Part shown: one piece after another, positions 1-5,822 of the stretch
Layout: every line of letters begins with the position of its first letter
Numbering within the stretch: position 1 is the first letter of the stretch
From: Comamonadaceae bacterium
GTDB taxonomy: Bacteria; Pseudomonadota; Gammaproteobacteria; Burkholderiales; Burkholderiaceae_C
Assembly: GCA_947454585.1 (NCBI GenBank)
Contig: CANGML010000107.1
Span: 1-6,264 of the forward strand
Direction: 5' to 3'
Length of the DNA: 6,264 bases
The notes under the pieces: generated by a model
Databases searched by the model: none
What the model was told of the DNA's origin: nothing
Seen by the model: the letters and a program-made list of their open reading frames with translations, nothing else
Made by a program: the position numbers and the translations under genes

Positions 1-29
1 ATGTCGTCAGCACTGAGTTGCATGGTCAT
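1..29 (-). CDS. Probable 5' end of the next gene in the liv operon (partial, product unknown)
   Basis: Reading on the minus strand past the livF stop, an ATG at 29-27 opens a frame that stays open to the window edge and reads M-T-M-Q-L-S-A-D-D. A second in-frame ATG lies at 23-21. A good Shine-Dalgarno sequence, AGGGGAG (positions 44-38 on the minus strand), overlaps the last codons of livF and sits 8 bases before the first ATG. That spacing favours the ATG at 29 over the one at 23. The arrangement fits one more translationally coupled gene downstream of livF. Nine codons are far too few to identify a family, so no function is proposed. It could also be a chance start in a longer intergenic stretch. 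Confidence 0.4.
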
Positions 30-34
30 TGCCT

Positions 35-763
35 TTACTCCCCTAAATAAGCCGCCCGTACTTTGGGATCGTGCAGCATGTCGTGGGCATCCCCACTGAG
101 TGTGATCAACCCTGATTCCATCACATAGCCACGGTCGGCAATTTGCAACGCACGGCTGGCGTTTTGCTCGACCAACAACATCGTCACGCCTTGGGCGGAG
201 ACCTCTTGGATGACTTCAAAAATCTTGTCCACCATCAAAGGCGATAAACCCATCGACGGTTCATCCAACAGCAGCACTTTGGGCCGACTCATCAAGGCAC
301 GCCCCATCGCCAGCATTTGTTGCTCGCCGCCCGACAGCGTGCCCGCCAGCTGATCGCGGCGTTCTTTGAGGCGTGGAAACGTGCTGAACACACGCGCCAT
401 ATCGTCGTCAATGGCGGCGGCGTCATCACGGATGTAAGCACCCATTTGTAAATTTTCGAGGATGGTCATGCGCGTGAACACGCCGCGCCCCTCGGGCACC
501 ATGGCCAAGCCTTGCTGCACCAAGTCCCATGGACCTTGTCCAGCAATGCTTCGTCCAGCCAACTCGATCAGGCCACCGCCCAAAGGCAGCAACCCTGTGA
601 TGGCCTTCATGGTGGTGGTTTTACCGGCCCCGTTGGAGCCAATCAGCGACACCAACTCGCCCGCACGTACCTCGAGGCTCACGCCTTTGACGGCTTGAAT
701 GCCGCCATACGCCACCTGCACATCTTTGACGCTGAGCAGTACGGCTGCGTTGTTCGTTGTCAT
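35..763 (-). CDS. livF: Branched-chain amino acid ABC transporter ATP-binding protein LivF
   Basis: This is a cytoplasmic ATPase of the LIV/HAAT importer. It pairs with LivG and drives uptake through LivH-LivM. The 242 residues show Walker A GSNGAGKT at 42-49, the ABC signature LSGGEQQ at 143-149 and Walker B VLLLDEP at 163-169. The C-terminus ends in the family-typical AAYLGE. At the switch position after Walker B the protein reads VEQN (Gln200) where most ABC ATPases have His; this is usual for LivF as I recall the family. I chose the ATG at 763-761 because GGGAGGG (777-771) lies 7 bases upstream. A TTG 11 codons earlier would overlap livG by 32 bases and adds residues that do not look like the family. 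livG ends one base before this start, so the two are probably translationally coupled. Substrate specificity cannot be read from the ATPase. Confidence 0.95.
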   Translation of the reverse strand: MTTNNAAVLLSVKDVQVAYGGIQAVKGVSLEVRAGELVSLIGSNGAGKTTTMKAITGLLPLGGGLIELAGRSIAGQGPWDLVQQGLAMVPEGRGVFTRMTILENLQMGAYIRDDAAAIDDDMARVFSTFPRLKERRDQLAGTLSGGEQQMLAMGRALMSRPKVLLLDEPSMGLSPLMVDKIFEVIQEVSAQGVTMLLVEQNASRALQIADRGYVMESGLITLSGDAHDMLHDPKVRAAYLGE

Positions 764-764
764 C

Positions 765-1535
765 TCAATGCCCTCCCGTGCCGAGATAGGCTTCAATCAC
801 TTGTGGGTCGCGTTGCACTTCAGCTGGCGTACCTTGCGCAATCACTTTGCCGTAGTCGAGCACGGTCACGCGGTCGCACAGACCCATGACCAACTTCACG
901 TCATGCTCAATCAGCAACACGGTGCGCTGGTCGTGGCGAATTTTGTCAATCAGCTCACGCAGCTGCACTTTCTCCGTAGCGTTCATGCCTGCCGCAGGCT
1001 CATCAAGTGCAATGAGTTGGGGGTCGGTGGCCAAGGCACGGGCAATTTCTAAACGGCGTTGGTCGCCATAGCTCAGGGTGCGGGCCTTGTAGTCAGCCAA
1101 GCTGGCAATGCCCACATAGTCCAGCAGCTCGCGCGCACGCTGCTCAATCGCCAACTCTTCGGCTTTGAATTGCGCCGTTCTGAAAATCGCTCCCAACAAG
1201 CCAGAGCCCGTGCGCACATGGCGGCCCACCATCACGTTCTCGAGTGCTGTCATTTCGGCAAACAAGCGGATGTTTTGAAACGTCCGTGCAATGCCGGCCT
1301 GCGCCACCACATGCACCTCGGTGGGCGCATAGGGTTGACCTGCCAATTCAAAACTGCCACTGTCAGGCGTGTACAGGCCCGTGATGACGTTGAAGAAGGT
1401 GGTCTTGCCTGCGCCGTTGGGACCGATCAGGCCATACACCTGACCGCGTTCAATCTGCATACCCACCTCGGTCAAGGCTTGCAAGCCGCCGAAACGTTTA
1501 GAGATCCCCGAGACATTCAACACGAGGTCGCTCAT
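765..1535 (-). CDS. livG: Branched-chain amino acid ABC transporter ATP-binding protein LivG
   Basis: This is the second ATPase of the LIV/HAAT importer and the expected partner of LivF. The 256 residues have Walker A GPNGAGKT at 38-45, a Q-loop FQNIRLF at 86-92, the variant signature LSYGDQRRLE at 154-163, Walker B LIALDEP at 174-180 and a switch histidine in IEHD (His211). The signature with Tyr-Gly in place of Gly-Gly, and the N-A-T-E stretch after Walker B, are typical of LivG and not LivF. Its ATG overlaps the livM stop by four bases (ATGA). A strong AAGGGGGT (1548-1541) lies 5 bases upstream, which fixes the start. The intact His, against Gln in LivF, means the two subunits are not equivalent at the switch site. 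Confidence 0.95.
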   Translation of the reverse strand: MSDLVLNVSGISKRFGGLQALTEVGMQIERGQVYGLIGPNGAGKTTFFNVITGLYTPDSGSFELAGQPYAPTEVHVVAQAGIARTFQNIRLFAEMTALENVMVGRHVRTGSGLLGAIFRTAQFKAEELAIEQRARELLDYVGIASLADYKARTLSYGDQRRLEIARALATDPQLIALDEPAAGMNATEKVQLRELIDKIRHDQRTVLLIEHDVKLVMGLCDRVTVLDYGKVIAQGTPAEVQRDPQVIEAYLGTGGH

Positions 1536-2620
1536 CGCGCACCCCCTTGTGCATTCAGGTTTTTACCGTGCTCGGGCGTCGGCCACAGGCCGCGTGGTCG
1601 CCACAACATGATGGTGACCATGGCCAAGGCAATCAGCAGCTGGCGCATGATGGCAGCGTCCAAACGCCCGCCGGTCATCTCTTGGATGGGGCCTGCCACA
1701 AAGCGCAGCACCTCAGGCAAGGCGGCCAACAGCACGGCACCCAAAATCACACCCGGCAAGTGACCCAAGCCACCGAGCACTACCATCGCCACGATCATCA
1801 CCGACTCCATCAGGCTGAAGGACTCGGGCGAGACAAAGGTTTGGAAGGACGCAAACATGGCGCCCGACACGCCACCAAACGACGCCCCCATGCCAAAGGC
1901 CATGAGTTTCAAGTTACGAGTGTTCAGGCCCATGGCCTTGGCTGCAATTTCGTCTTCACGAATCGCCATCCAAGCGCGACCGATGCGCGAATATTCCAAA
2001 CGATGACAGACCACCACACTCACCACCACCAAGGTGAGAAACAGGTAGTAATACAAGGTGACCGAGGACAGCTCGATGAAACCCAGGTCCAACCGCTTGG
2101 CCAGTGAATAACCAAAGATCGTCACCGCGTCCACTTGGCCCAAACCCCGAGGTCCGTTGGTGATGTTGACGGGGTTGTCCAAGTTGTTCAAAAACACGCG
2201 GATGATTTCACCAAAACCCAAGGTGACGATGGCCAAATAATCACCACGCAGCTTCAAGGTCGGCGCACCGAGTAACACACCGAACAAACCTGCTAAACCA
2301 GCCGCGAGTGGCAAGGCCAGCCAAAAGCTCAGATGCAGCCCTTCAGGGAACATCATCGCCAGCCACGGAAACACCTCGGTCAAATGCGGCGAGGCGAATA
2401 AGGCAAACAAATACGCACCGACAGCGAAGAAGGCCACATAGCCCAAGTCCAGCAAGCCCGCGTAGCCCACCACGATGTTCAGGCCCAGCGCCAGCAACAC
2501 ATACAACAATGACATGTCTGCAATGCGCACCCAGGCATTGCCAAAGCTTTGCAAGACCAGTGGCAACACCAACAACAGAGCCGCCATGAGCCAACGGTTC
2601 GAGAAGAGTTTGTGTGTCAT
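1532..2620 (-). CDS. livM: Branched-chain amino acid ABC transporter permease LivM
   Basis: This is an inner-membrane permease that forms the translocation path together with LivH. The 362 residues are strongly hydrophobic, with many predicted membrane segments. They carry the LivM core GLNIVVGYAGLLDLGYVAF around 46-64, the conserved LKLRGDYLAIVTLGFGEI around 123-139 and the cytoplasmic coupling loop around 214-233 (key residues G-R-A-W-M-A-I-R-E-D-E, then A-A-K-A-M-G). The C-terminal R-P-R-G-L-W-P-x-P-E-H-G is family-typical. Two starts are possible: TTG at 2629, overlapping the livH stop, or ATG at 2620. I prefer the ATG because the only Shine-Dalgarno-like AGGG (2634-2631) is 10 bases from it and only one base from the TTG. 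With this start a 5-base gap follows livH. The family identification is firm; only the first three residues are in doubt. Confidence 0.93.
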   Translation of the reverse strand: MTHKLFSNRWLMAALLLVLPLVLQSFGNAWVRIADMSLLYVLLALGLNIVVGYAGLLDLGYVAFFAVGAYLFALFASPHLTEVFPWLAMMFPEGLHLSFWLALPLAAGLAGLFGVLLGAPTLKLRGDYLAIVTLGFGEIIRVFLNNLDNPVNITNGPRGLGQVDAVTIFGYSLAKRLDLGFIELSSVTLYYYLFLTLVVVSVVVCHRLEYSRIGRAWMAIREDEIAAKAMGLNTRNLKLMAFGMGASFGGVSGAMFASFQTFVSPESFSLMESVMIVAMVVLGGLGHLPGVILGAVLLAALPEVLRFVAGPIQEMTGGRLDAAIMRQLLIALAMVTIMLWRPRGLWPTPEHGKNLNAQGGAR

Positions 2621-2625
2621 GGTGA

Positions 2626-3555
2626 TCAAGCCCTGTCTGCCACGCGCTCACCCAACAAGCCCGAGGGGCGCAGCGTGAGCATGACGATCAACACAATGAA
2701 AGCCAAGATGTCGGTGTAGTGGCTACCCAGTACGCCGCCGGTGAGCGCGCCCAAATAGCCCGAACCAATGGACTCAATCAAGCCCAACAACAAGCCGCCC
2801 ACCACCGCACCCCCTAGGTTGCCAATGCCGCCAAAAACCGCGGCAGTAAACGCCTTGAGGCCGGGCAAGAAACCCATCGCATGGTGGGCCGTGCCGTAGT
2901 TCATGGCCCACATCACGCCAGCGATGGTGGCCAGCACGGCACCGATGACGAAGGTGGCAGAGATCACCAGATCGGGCTTCACACCCATGAGGCTGGCCAC
3001 GCGTGGGTTCTCGGCCGTGGCGCGCATGGCGCGACCCAGCTTGGTACGGTTCACCAACCAAGACAACACCGCCAAGGCCACCGCCGTGAGACCCAAGATC
3101 ATCAGTTGCGTCGGCGTGATGACCGCCCCAGCCACGTCAAAAGGGGTAGTGGGTAAGAGGGCAGGAAACGGTTTGTAGTTGGGCTTCCAAACAATCATGG
3201 CCAGCGTTTGTAACAAGATGGACATGCCAATGGCGGTGATGAGCGGGGCCAGTTTGGGCGCGTTGCGCAAGGGACGGTAGGCAATTTTTTCAATCGCGTA
3301 GTTCAAGGCCGCTGCTGCGACAGAGGCCAGCACCATAGAGATCAGCAGCAGCACCCAGCCCGGCGTGTCAGGCATGAGCGGCTGCAACCAACCAATCACA
3401 GACCAGCTGCACAAGGCCCCCACCATCAACACCTCGCCGTGGGCGAAGTTGATGAGGTTGATGATGCCGTAGACCATGGTGTAGCCCAAGGCCACCAGCG
3501 CATACATGCTGCCGAGCACCAAGCCGTTGATGACCTGTTGAAGCAAAACGTCCAT
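2626..3555 (-). CDS. livH: Branched-chain amino acid ABC transporter permease LivH
   Basis: This inner-membrane permease is the partner of LivM. The 309 residues start with the hallmark LivH N-terminus: N-G-L-x-L-G-S-M-Y-A-L-x-A-L-G-Y-T-M-V-Y-G-I at roughly 10-31, then INFAHGE at 35-41. The cytoplasmic loop GRAMRATAENPRVASLMGV at 174-192 is the contact site for the ATPases. It is followed by FGGIGNLGGAVVGGLLLG at 241-258 and the C-terminal LRPSGLLGE. Length is as expected for LivH. The ATG lies three bases after the rarA stop codon. A weak AGG (3568-3566), inside the end of rarA, sits 10 bases upstream, so initiation probably depends on ribosomes finishing rarA. No gene for a periplasmic binding protein precedes it, although livJ/livK often accompanies livH. 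Confidence 0.95.
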   Translation of the reverse strand: MDVLLQQVINGLVLGSMYALVALGYTMVYGIINLINFAHGEVLMVGALCSWSVIGWLQPLMPDTPGWVLLLISMVLASVAAAALNYAIEKIAYRPLRNAPKLAPLITAIGMSILLQTLAMIVWKPNYKPFPALLPTTPFDVAGAVITPTQLMILGLTAVALAVLSWLVNRTKLGRAMRATAENPRVASLMGVKPDLVISATFVIGAVLATIAGVMWAMNYGTAHHAMGFLPGLKAFTAAVFGGIGNLGGAVVGGLLLGLIESIGSGYLGALTGGVLGSHYTDILAFIVLIVMLTLRPSGLLGERVADRA

Positions 3556-3558
3556 GTG

Positions 3559-4848
3559 TTATTGACCTGCTTGTTTGTTTTTGTCGCGCAAGAGGCGCAA
3601 TTTGTCGGCGATTTTGATCTCTAACCCGCGCGCCACGGGTCGGTAAAAACTCGTAGCTTCTAAGCCTTGCGGCATGTAATTTTCGCCGGCGGCAAAGCCA
3701 TCTTCTTCGTCGTGGGCATAGCGGTAGCCTTTGCCCCAATCCATGTCTTTCATCATTTTCGTGGGGGCATTGCGCAAGTGCATGGGCACGGGGCGGGTGC
3801 CGTCTTTCTTCACCAAGGCACGGGCTTCGTTGTAGGCCTTGTAGACCGCGTTGGATTTAGGCGCCACCGCCAAATACACCACGCATTCGGCCAAAGCCAG
3901 TTCACCCTCGGGGGACCCCAAGCGCTCATACACCTCCGCGGCATCCAGCGCCATACGCAAAGCGCGCGGGTCGGCCAGACCAATGTCCTCAGCCGCCATG
4001 CGAATCAAACGGCGCGCCATGTATTTGGGCTCGGCTCCACCATCGAGCATGCGCACCAGCCAATACAAGGCCGCATCGGGGTCAGACCCGCGCACCGATT
4101 TGTGCAGCGCACTGATGGTGTCGTAGAACTGTTCACCGCCTTTGTCGTAGCGACGCATGCGCTCGCCCAACACGCGCATGAGCCATGTGTCATTGATTGC
4201 TTCGAGCTTCTCGCGTCCTGCTGCGACCGACAAAGTCTCTAAGGTATTGAGCAAGCGACGCGCATCGCCATCGGCATAGGCCACCAAGCGCGCTAGCGCA
4301 GCGGCTTCAATCGCGGGAACCGCATCCATCGCTTGCGCTTTGGCAATGATGTGACCCAAGTCGGTGTCGCTCAGCGACTGCAGCACATAGACCGCAGCCC
4401 GTGACAACAAGGCCGAGTTCACCTCAAACGAGGGGTTCTCGGTGGTCGCGCCAATGAAGGTGAACAGGCCCGACTCCACATGCGGCAAAAACGCGTCTTG
4501 CTGGCTTTTGTTGAAGCGGTGCACCTCGTCCACAAACATGAGGGTGCGTTTGGGGTCGAGCGAGTCACGTGCGGCGATGGCTTGCTCGACGGATTCCCGA
4601 ATTTCTTTGACCCCACCCAGCACCGCGCTGATGGACAAGAACTGCGCATCAAACGCATCAGCCATCAGGCGCGCAATCGTGGTCTTGCCCACACCTGGCG
4701 GCCCCCACAAGATGCAGCTGTGGGGCTGACCTGACTCAAACGCCACACGCAAGGCCATGCCCTCGCCCAGCAAATGTTGCTGACCAATGACCTCGCTCAG
4801 CGTGCGTGGGCGCAAGCGTTCGGCGAGTGGGATGTGGGTGGAGGACAC
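3559..4848 (-). CDS. rarA: Replication-associated recombination AAA+ ATPase RarA (MgsA)
   Basis: RarA/MgsA belongs to the clamp-loader-related AAA+ family (bacterial homologue of Mgs1/WRNIP1) and acts in the cytoplasm at stalled or gapped replication forks, with links to SSB and RecA. The 429 residues begin with PLAERLRPRTLSEVIGQQHL, then Walker A GPPGVGKT at 49-56, Walker B LMFVDEVHRFNKSQQDAFLP from 103 (Asp107-Glu108), sensor 1 in GATTENPS at 133-140 and an arginine finger in SALLSR (Arg150). The C-terminal part, from about 270, carries the oligomerisation-domain signature A-x-R-x-I-R-M-A-A-E-D-I-G-L-A-D-P. Length matches the family. The start is GTG at 4848: the frame upstream reaches a stop at 4905-4903 with no other plausible initiator between. 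No clear Shine-Dalgarno sequence precedes it, which is odd. It heads the minus-strand block and may be co-transcribed with livHMGF. Confidence 0.96.
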   Translation of the reverse strand: MSSTHIPLAERLRPRTLSEVIGQQHLLGEGMALRVAFESGQPHSCILWGPPGVGKTTIARLMADAFDAQFLSISAVLGGVKEIRESVEQAIAARDSLDPKRTLMFVDEVHRFNKSQQDAFLPHVESGLFTFIGATTENPSFEVNSALLSRAAVYVLQSLSDTDLGHIIAKAQAMDAVPAIEAAALARLVAYADGDARRLLNTLETLSVAAGREKLEAINDTWLMRVLGERMRRYDKGGEQFYDTISALHKSVRGSDPDAALYWLVRMLDGGAEPKYMARRLIRMAAEDIGLADPRALRMALDAAEVYERLGSPEGELALAECVVYLAVAPKSNAVYKAYNEARALVKKDGTRPVPMHLRNAPTKMMKDMDWGKGYRYAHDEEDGFAAGENYMPQGLEATSFYRPVARGLEIKIADKLRLLRDKNKQAGQ

Positions 4849-4943
4849 GCTTAAAAAGGCTTTGATGTGGACAAGCGTTGAGTGTAACGAAGGGCTTAAA
4901 CCTCACTCCCCCTTATAAACTTAAGCGCATGAGGAGAAACAGC
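4849..4943. promoter_or_regulatory. Divergent intergenic region between rarA and the RidA-like gene
   Basis: These 95 bases must contain the promoters of both the rarA-liv unit (minus) and the RidA-GNAT unit (plus). On the plus strand TATAAA at 4914-4919 could be a -10 box, 24 bases before the RidA ATG, but no good -35 lies 17 bases upstream. A second weak option is TTGATG (4862-4867) with TAACGA (4885-4890) at a 17-base spacing. On the minus strand TACACT, just upstream of rarA, is a possible -10 with no matching -35. GCTTAA occurs at 4849-4854 and 4894-4899, and its reverse complement TTAAGC at 4921-4926. The promoter assignments are guesses; that promoters lie in this region follows only from the gene layout. 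Confidence 0.35.
4931..4936 (+). promoter_or_regulatory. Ribosome binding site of the RidA-like gene
   Basis: GAGGAG lies 7 bases before the ATG at 4944. It decides the start against an in-frame TTG at 4878, which would add 22 residues with no family resemblance and has no Shine-Dalgarno sequence at a proper distance. Confidence 0.85.
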
Positions 4944-5420
4944 ATGACAACGCGTACATCCGACAACGAATTTGAAAGCCAGGCGCAAGCACTTGGTTTT
5001 GATTTCAACAGTGAAAACAAAATCGGAGGCAACTATGCGCCTGTGATTCTGCACGGACATGAGGTCTACGTCAGTGGACAAATTCCTCGCATCGGTGACG
5101 AAGTTGTCGTGACTGGCGCCGTAGGCAAAGACGTCAGCCTAGAAGAGGCACAACTCGCCGCCAAAATCTGTGTCGTGCGAGCACTCGCGCTGTTGCGGAA
5201 TCAGCTAGGAAGTCTTTCAAAAGTCAAGCAAGTGTTACGCATCACGGTGTATGTGAATTCAGCACACCACTTCACACAACAGAGTGAAGTCGCGAACGGT
5301 GCCTCTGACATCTTGCTCCGGGTACTAGGCGAAGCGGGTCGACACACACGAACATCCGTTGGCGTTGCACAGCTCCCTAAAGGTGCCACCGTTGAGCTAG
5401 ATTTGATCGCGGCCATTTAA
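4944..5420 (+). CDS. RidA/YjgF/UK114 family protein, longer (about 150-residue) subgroup
   Basis: RidA-family proteins are cytoplasmic trimers. Archetypal RidA hydrolyses reactive enamine/imine intermediates such as 2-aminoacrylate, made by PLP enzymes; several subgroups have other or unknown activities. This 158-residue protein resembles the longer subgroup with a conserved N-terminal L-G-x-x-x-(20)-N-Y-A-P-V segment, not E. coli RidA (about 128 residues). Visible marks are VYVSGQIPR at 41-49, TGAVGKDVSLEEAQLAAK at 57-74, VYVNSAHHF at 102-110, and the C-terminal GEAGRHTRTSVGVAQLPKGATVE, from 129. Arg136 aligns with the catalytic/substrate-binding Arg of RidA (position 105 in E. coli), so imine-deaminase chemistry is possible but not shown. 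It forms a two-gene unit with the GNAT gene starting at the next base. The few rows I counted have lower GC (about 45-52%) than sampled liv rows (about 58-65%). Confidence 0.88.
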   Translation: MTTRTSDNEFESQAQALGFDFNSENKIGGNYAPVILHGHEVYVSGQIPRIGDEVVVTGAVGKDVSLEEAQLAAKICVVRALALLRNQLGSLSKVKQVLRITVYVNSAHHFTQQSEVANGASDILLRVLGEAGRHTRTSVGVAQLPKGATVELDLIAAI

Positions 5421-5822
5421 ATGAAAAACATTCAATACCAAATCAATACGCCCTTGAGTACAGATGAGGTGATTCGTGTGTTCAACGCATCGGGCATCAC
5501 GCGCCCTACCCATGACACGGCAAGGATTGAAACCATGTTTGCCAATGCCAACCTCATCGTCAGTGCTTGGCACGATGGCGTTTTGGTCGGTGTGGCACGC
5601 GGGCTCACAGACCACAGCTACTGCTGCTACTTATCGGATTTGGCGGTGGACAAGGCTTACCAGCAACAAGGCATAGGTGATGCGCTACTGAAGCAAACTC
5701 GCCAAGCGCTAGGCCCCGAAGTTTCTTTGATTCTTCTGTCTGCCCCTGCGGCTATGGGCTACTACCCCAAAGTGGGATTCACAGCCGCAGATCACGCCTT
5801 CGTCATCAAACGCGAACGTTAA
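5421..5822 (+). CDS. Small GNAT-family N-acetyltransferase
   Basis: This is a GNAT-fold acetyltransferase, expected to move an acetyl group from acetyl-CoA to an amine; the substrate is unknown. The 133 residues show the order expected for the fold: a strand segment IVSAWHDGVLVGVARGL at about 46-62, motif A LSDLAVDKAYQQQGIGDALL at 71-90 with the acetyl-CoA pyrophosphate loop QQQGIG (81-86), and motif B YYPKVGF at 114-120. It is short but complete for a minimal single-domain GNAT. Its ATG follows the RidA-like TAA with no base between, and I see no Shine-Dalgarno sequence upstream, so translation most likely depends on re-initiation after the RidA-like gene. Its own TAA abuts the stop codon of the opposite-strand gene. 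Family assignment is confident; protein or small-molecule target cannot be inferred. Confidence 0.88.
   Translation: MKNIQYQINTPLSTDEVIRVFNASGITRPTHDTARIETMFANANLIVSAWHDGVLVGVARGLTDHSYCCYLSDLAVDKAYQQQGIGDALLKQTRQALGPEVSLILLSAPAAMGYYPKVGFTAADHAFVIKRER

Noticed and set aside
1059..1763. Long plus-strand open frame (234 codons) opposite livG and the end of livM
   Set aside because: It lies wholly antisense to two well-recognised genes; its translation is rich in His, Gln and Arg with no family resemblance, as expected of a shadow in GC-rich coding DNA.
1547..2107. Plus-strand open frame rich in histidine (186 codons) opposite livM
   Set aside because: The His-rich composition comes from the antisense of hydrophobic and glycine codons in the LivM permease; no independent start signal or family match.
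2343..2651. Minus-strand frame of 102 codons at the livH-livM junction
   Set aside because: It overlaps livM in another frame; the livM reading is a clear permease and this one has no coherent membrane or domain pattern.
3667..4242. Plus-strand open frame (191 codons) opposite rarA
   Set aside because: It is antisense to the conserved RarA C-terminal half, with no Shine-Dalgarno sequence and no recognisable domain.
4852..4863. AAAG-G-CTTT inverted repeat near the rarA start as a terminator or operator
   Set aside because: The arms are four bases long with a one-base centre, too short for a stable hairpin or a convincing operator.
4878..4943. 22-residue N-terminal extension of the RidA-like protein from a TTG at 4878
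   Set aside because: There is no ribosome binding site at a fitting distance and no family resemblance, while GAGGAG at 4931-4936 points to the ATG at 4944.
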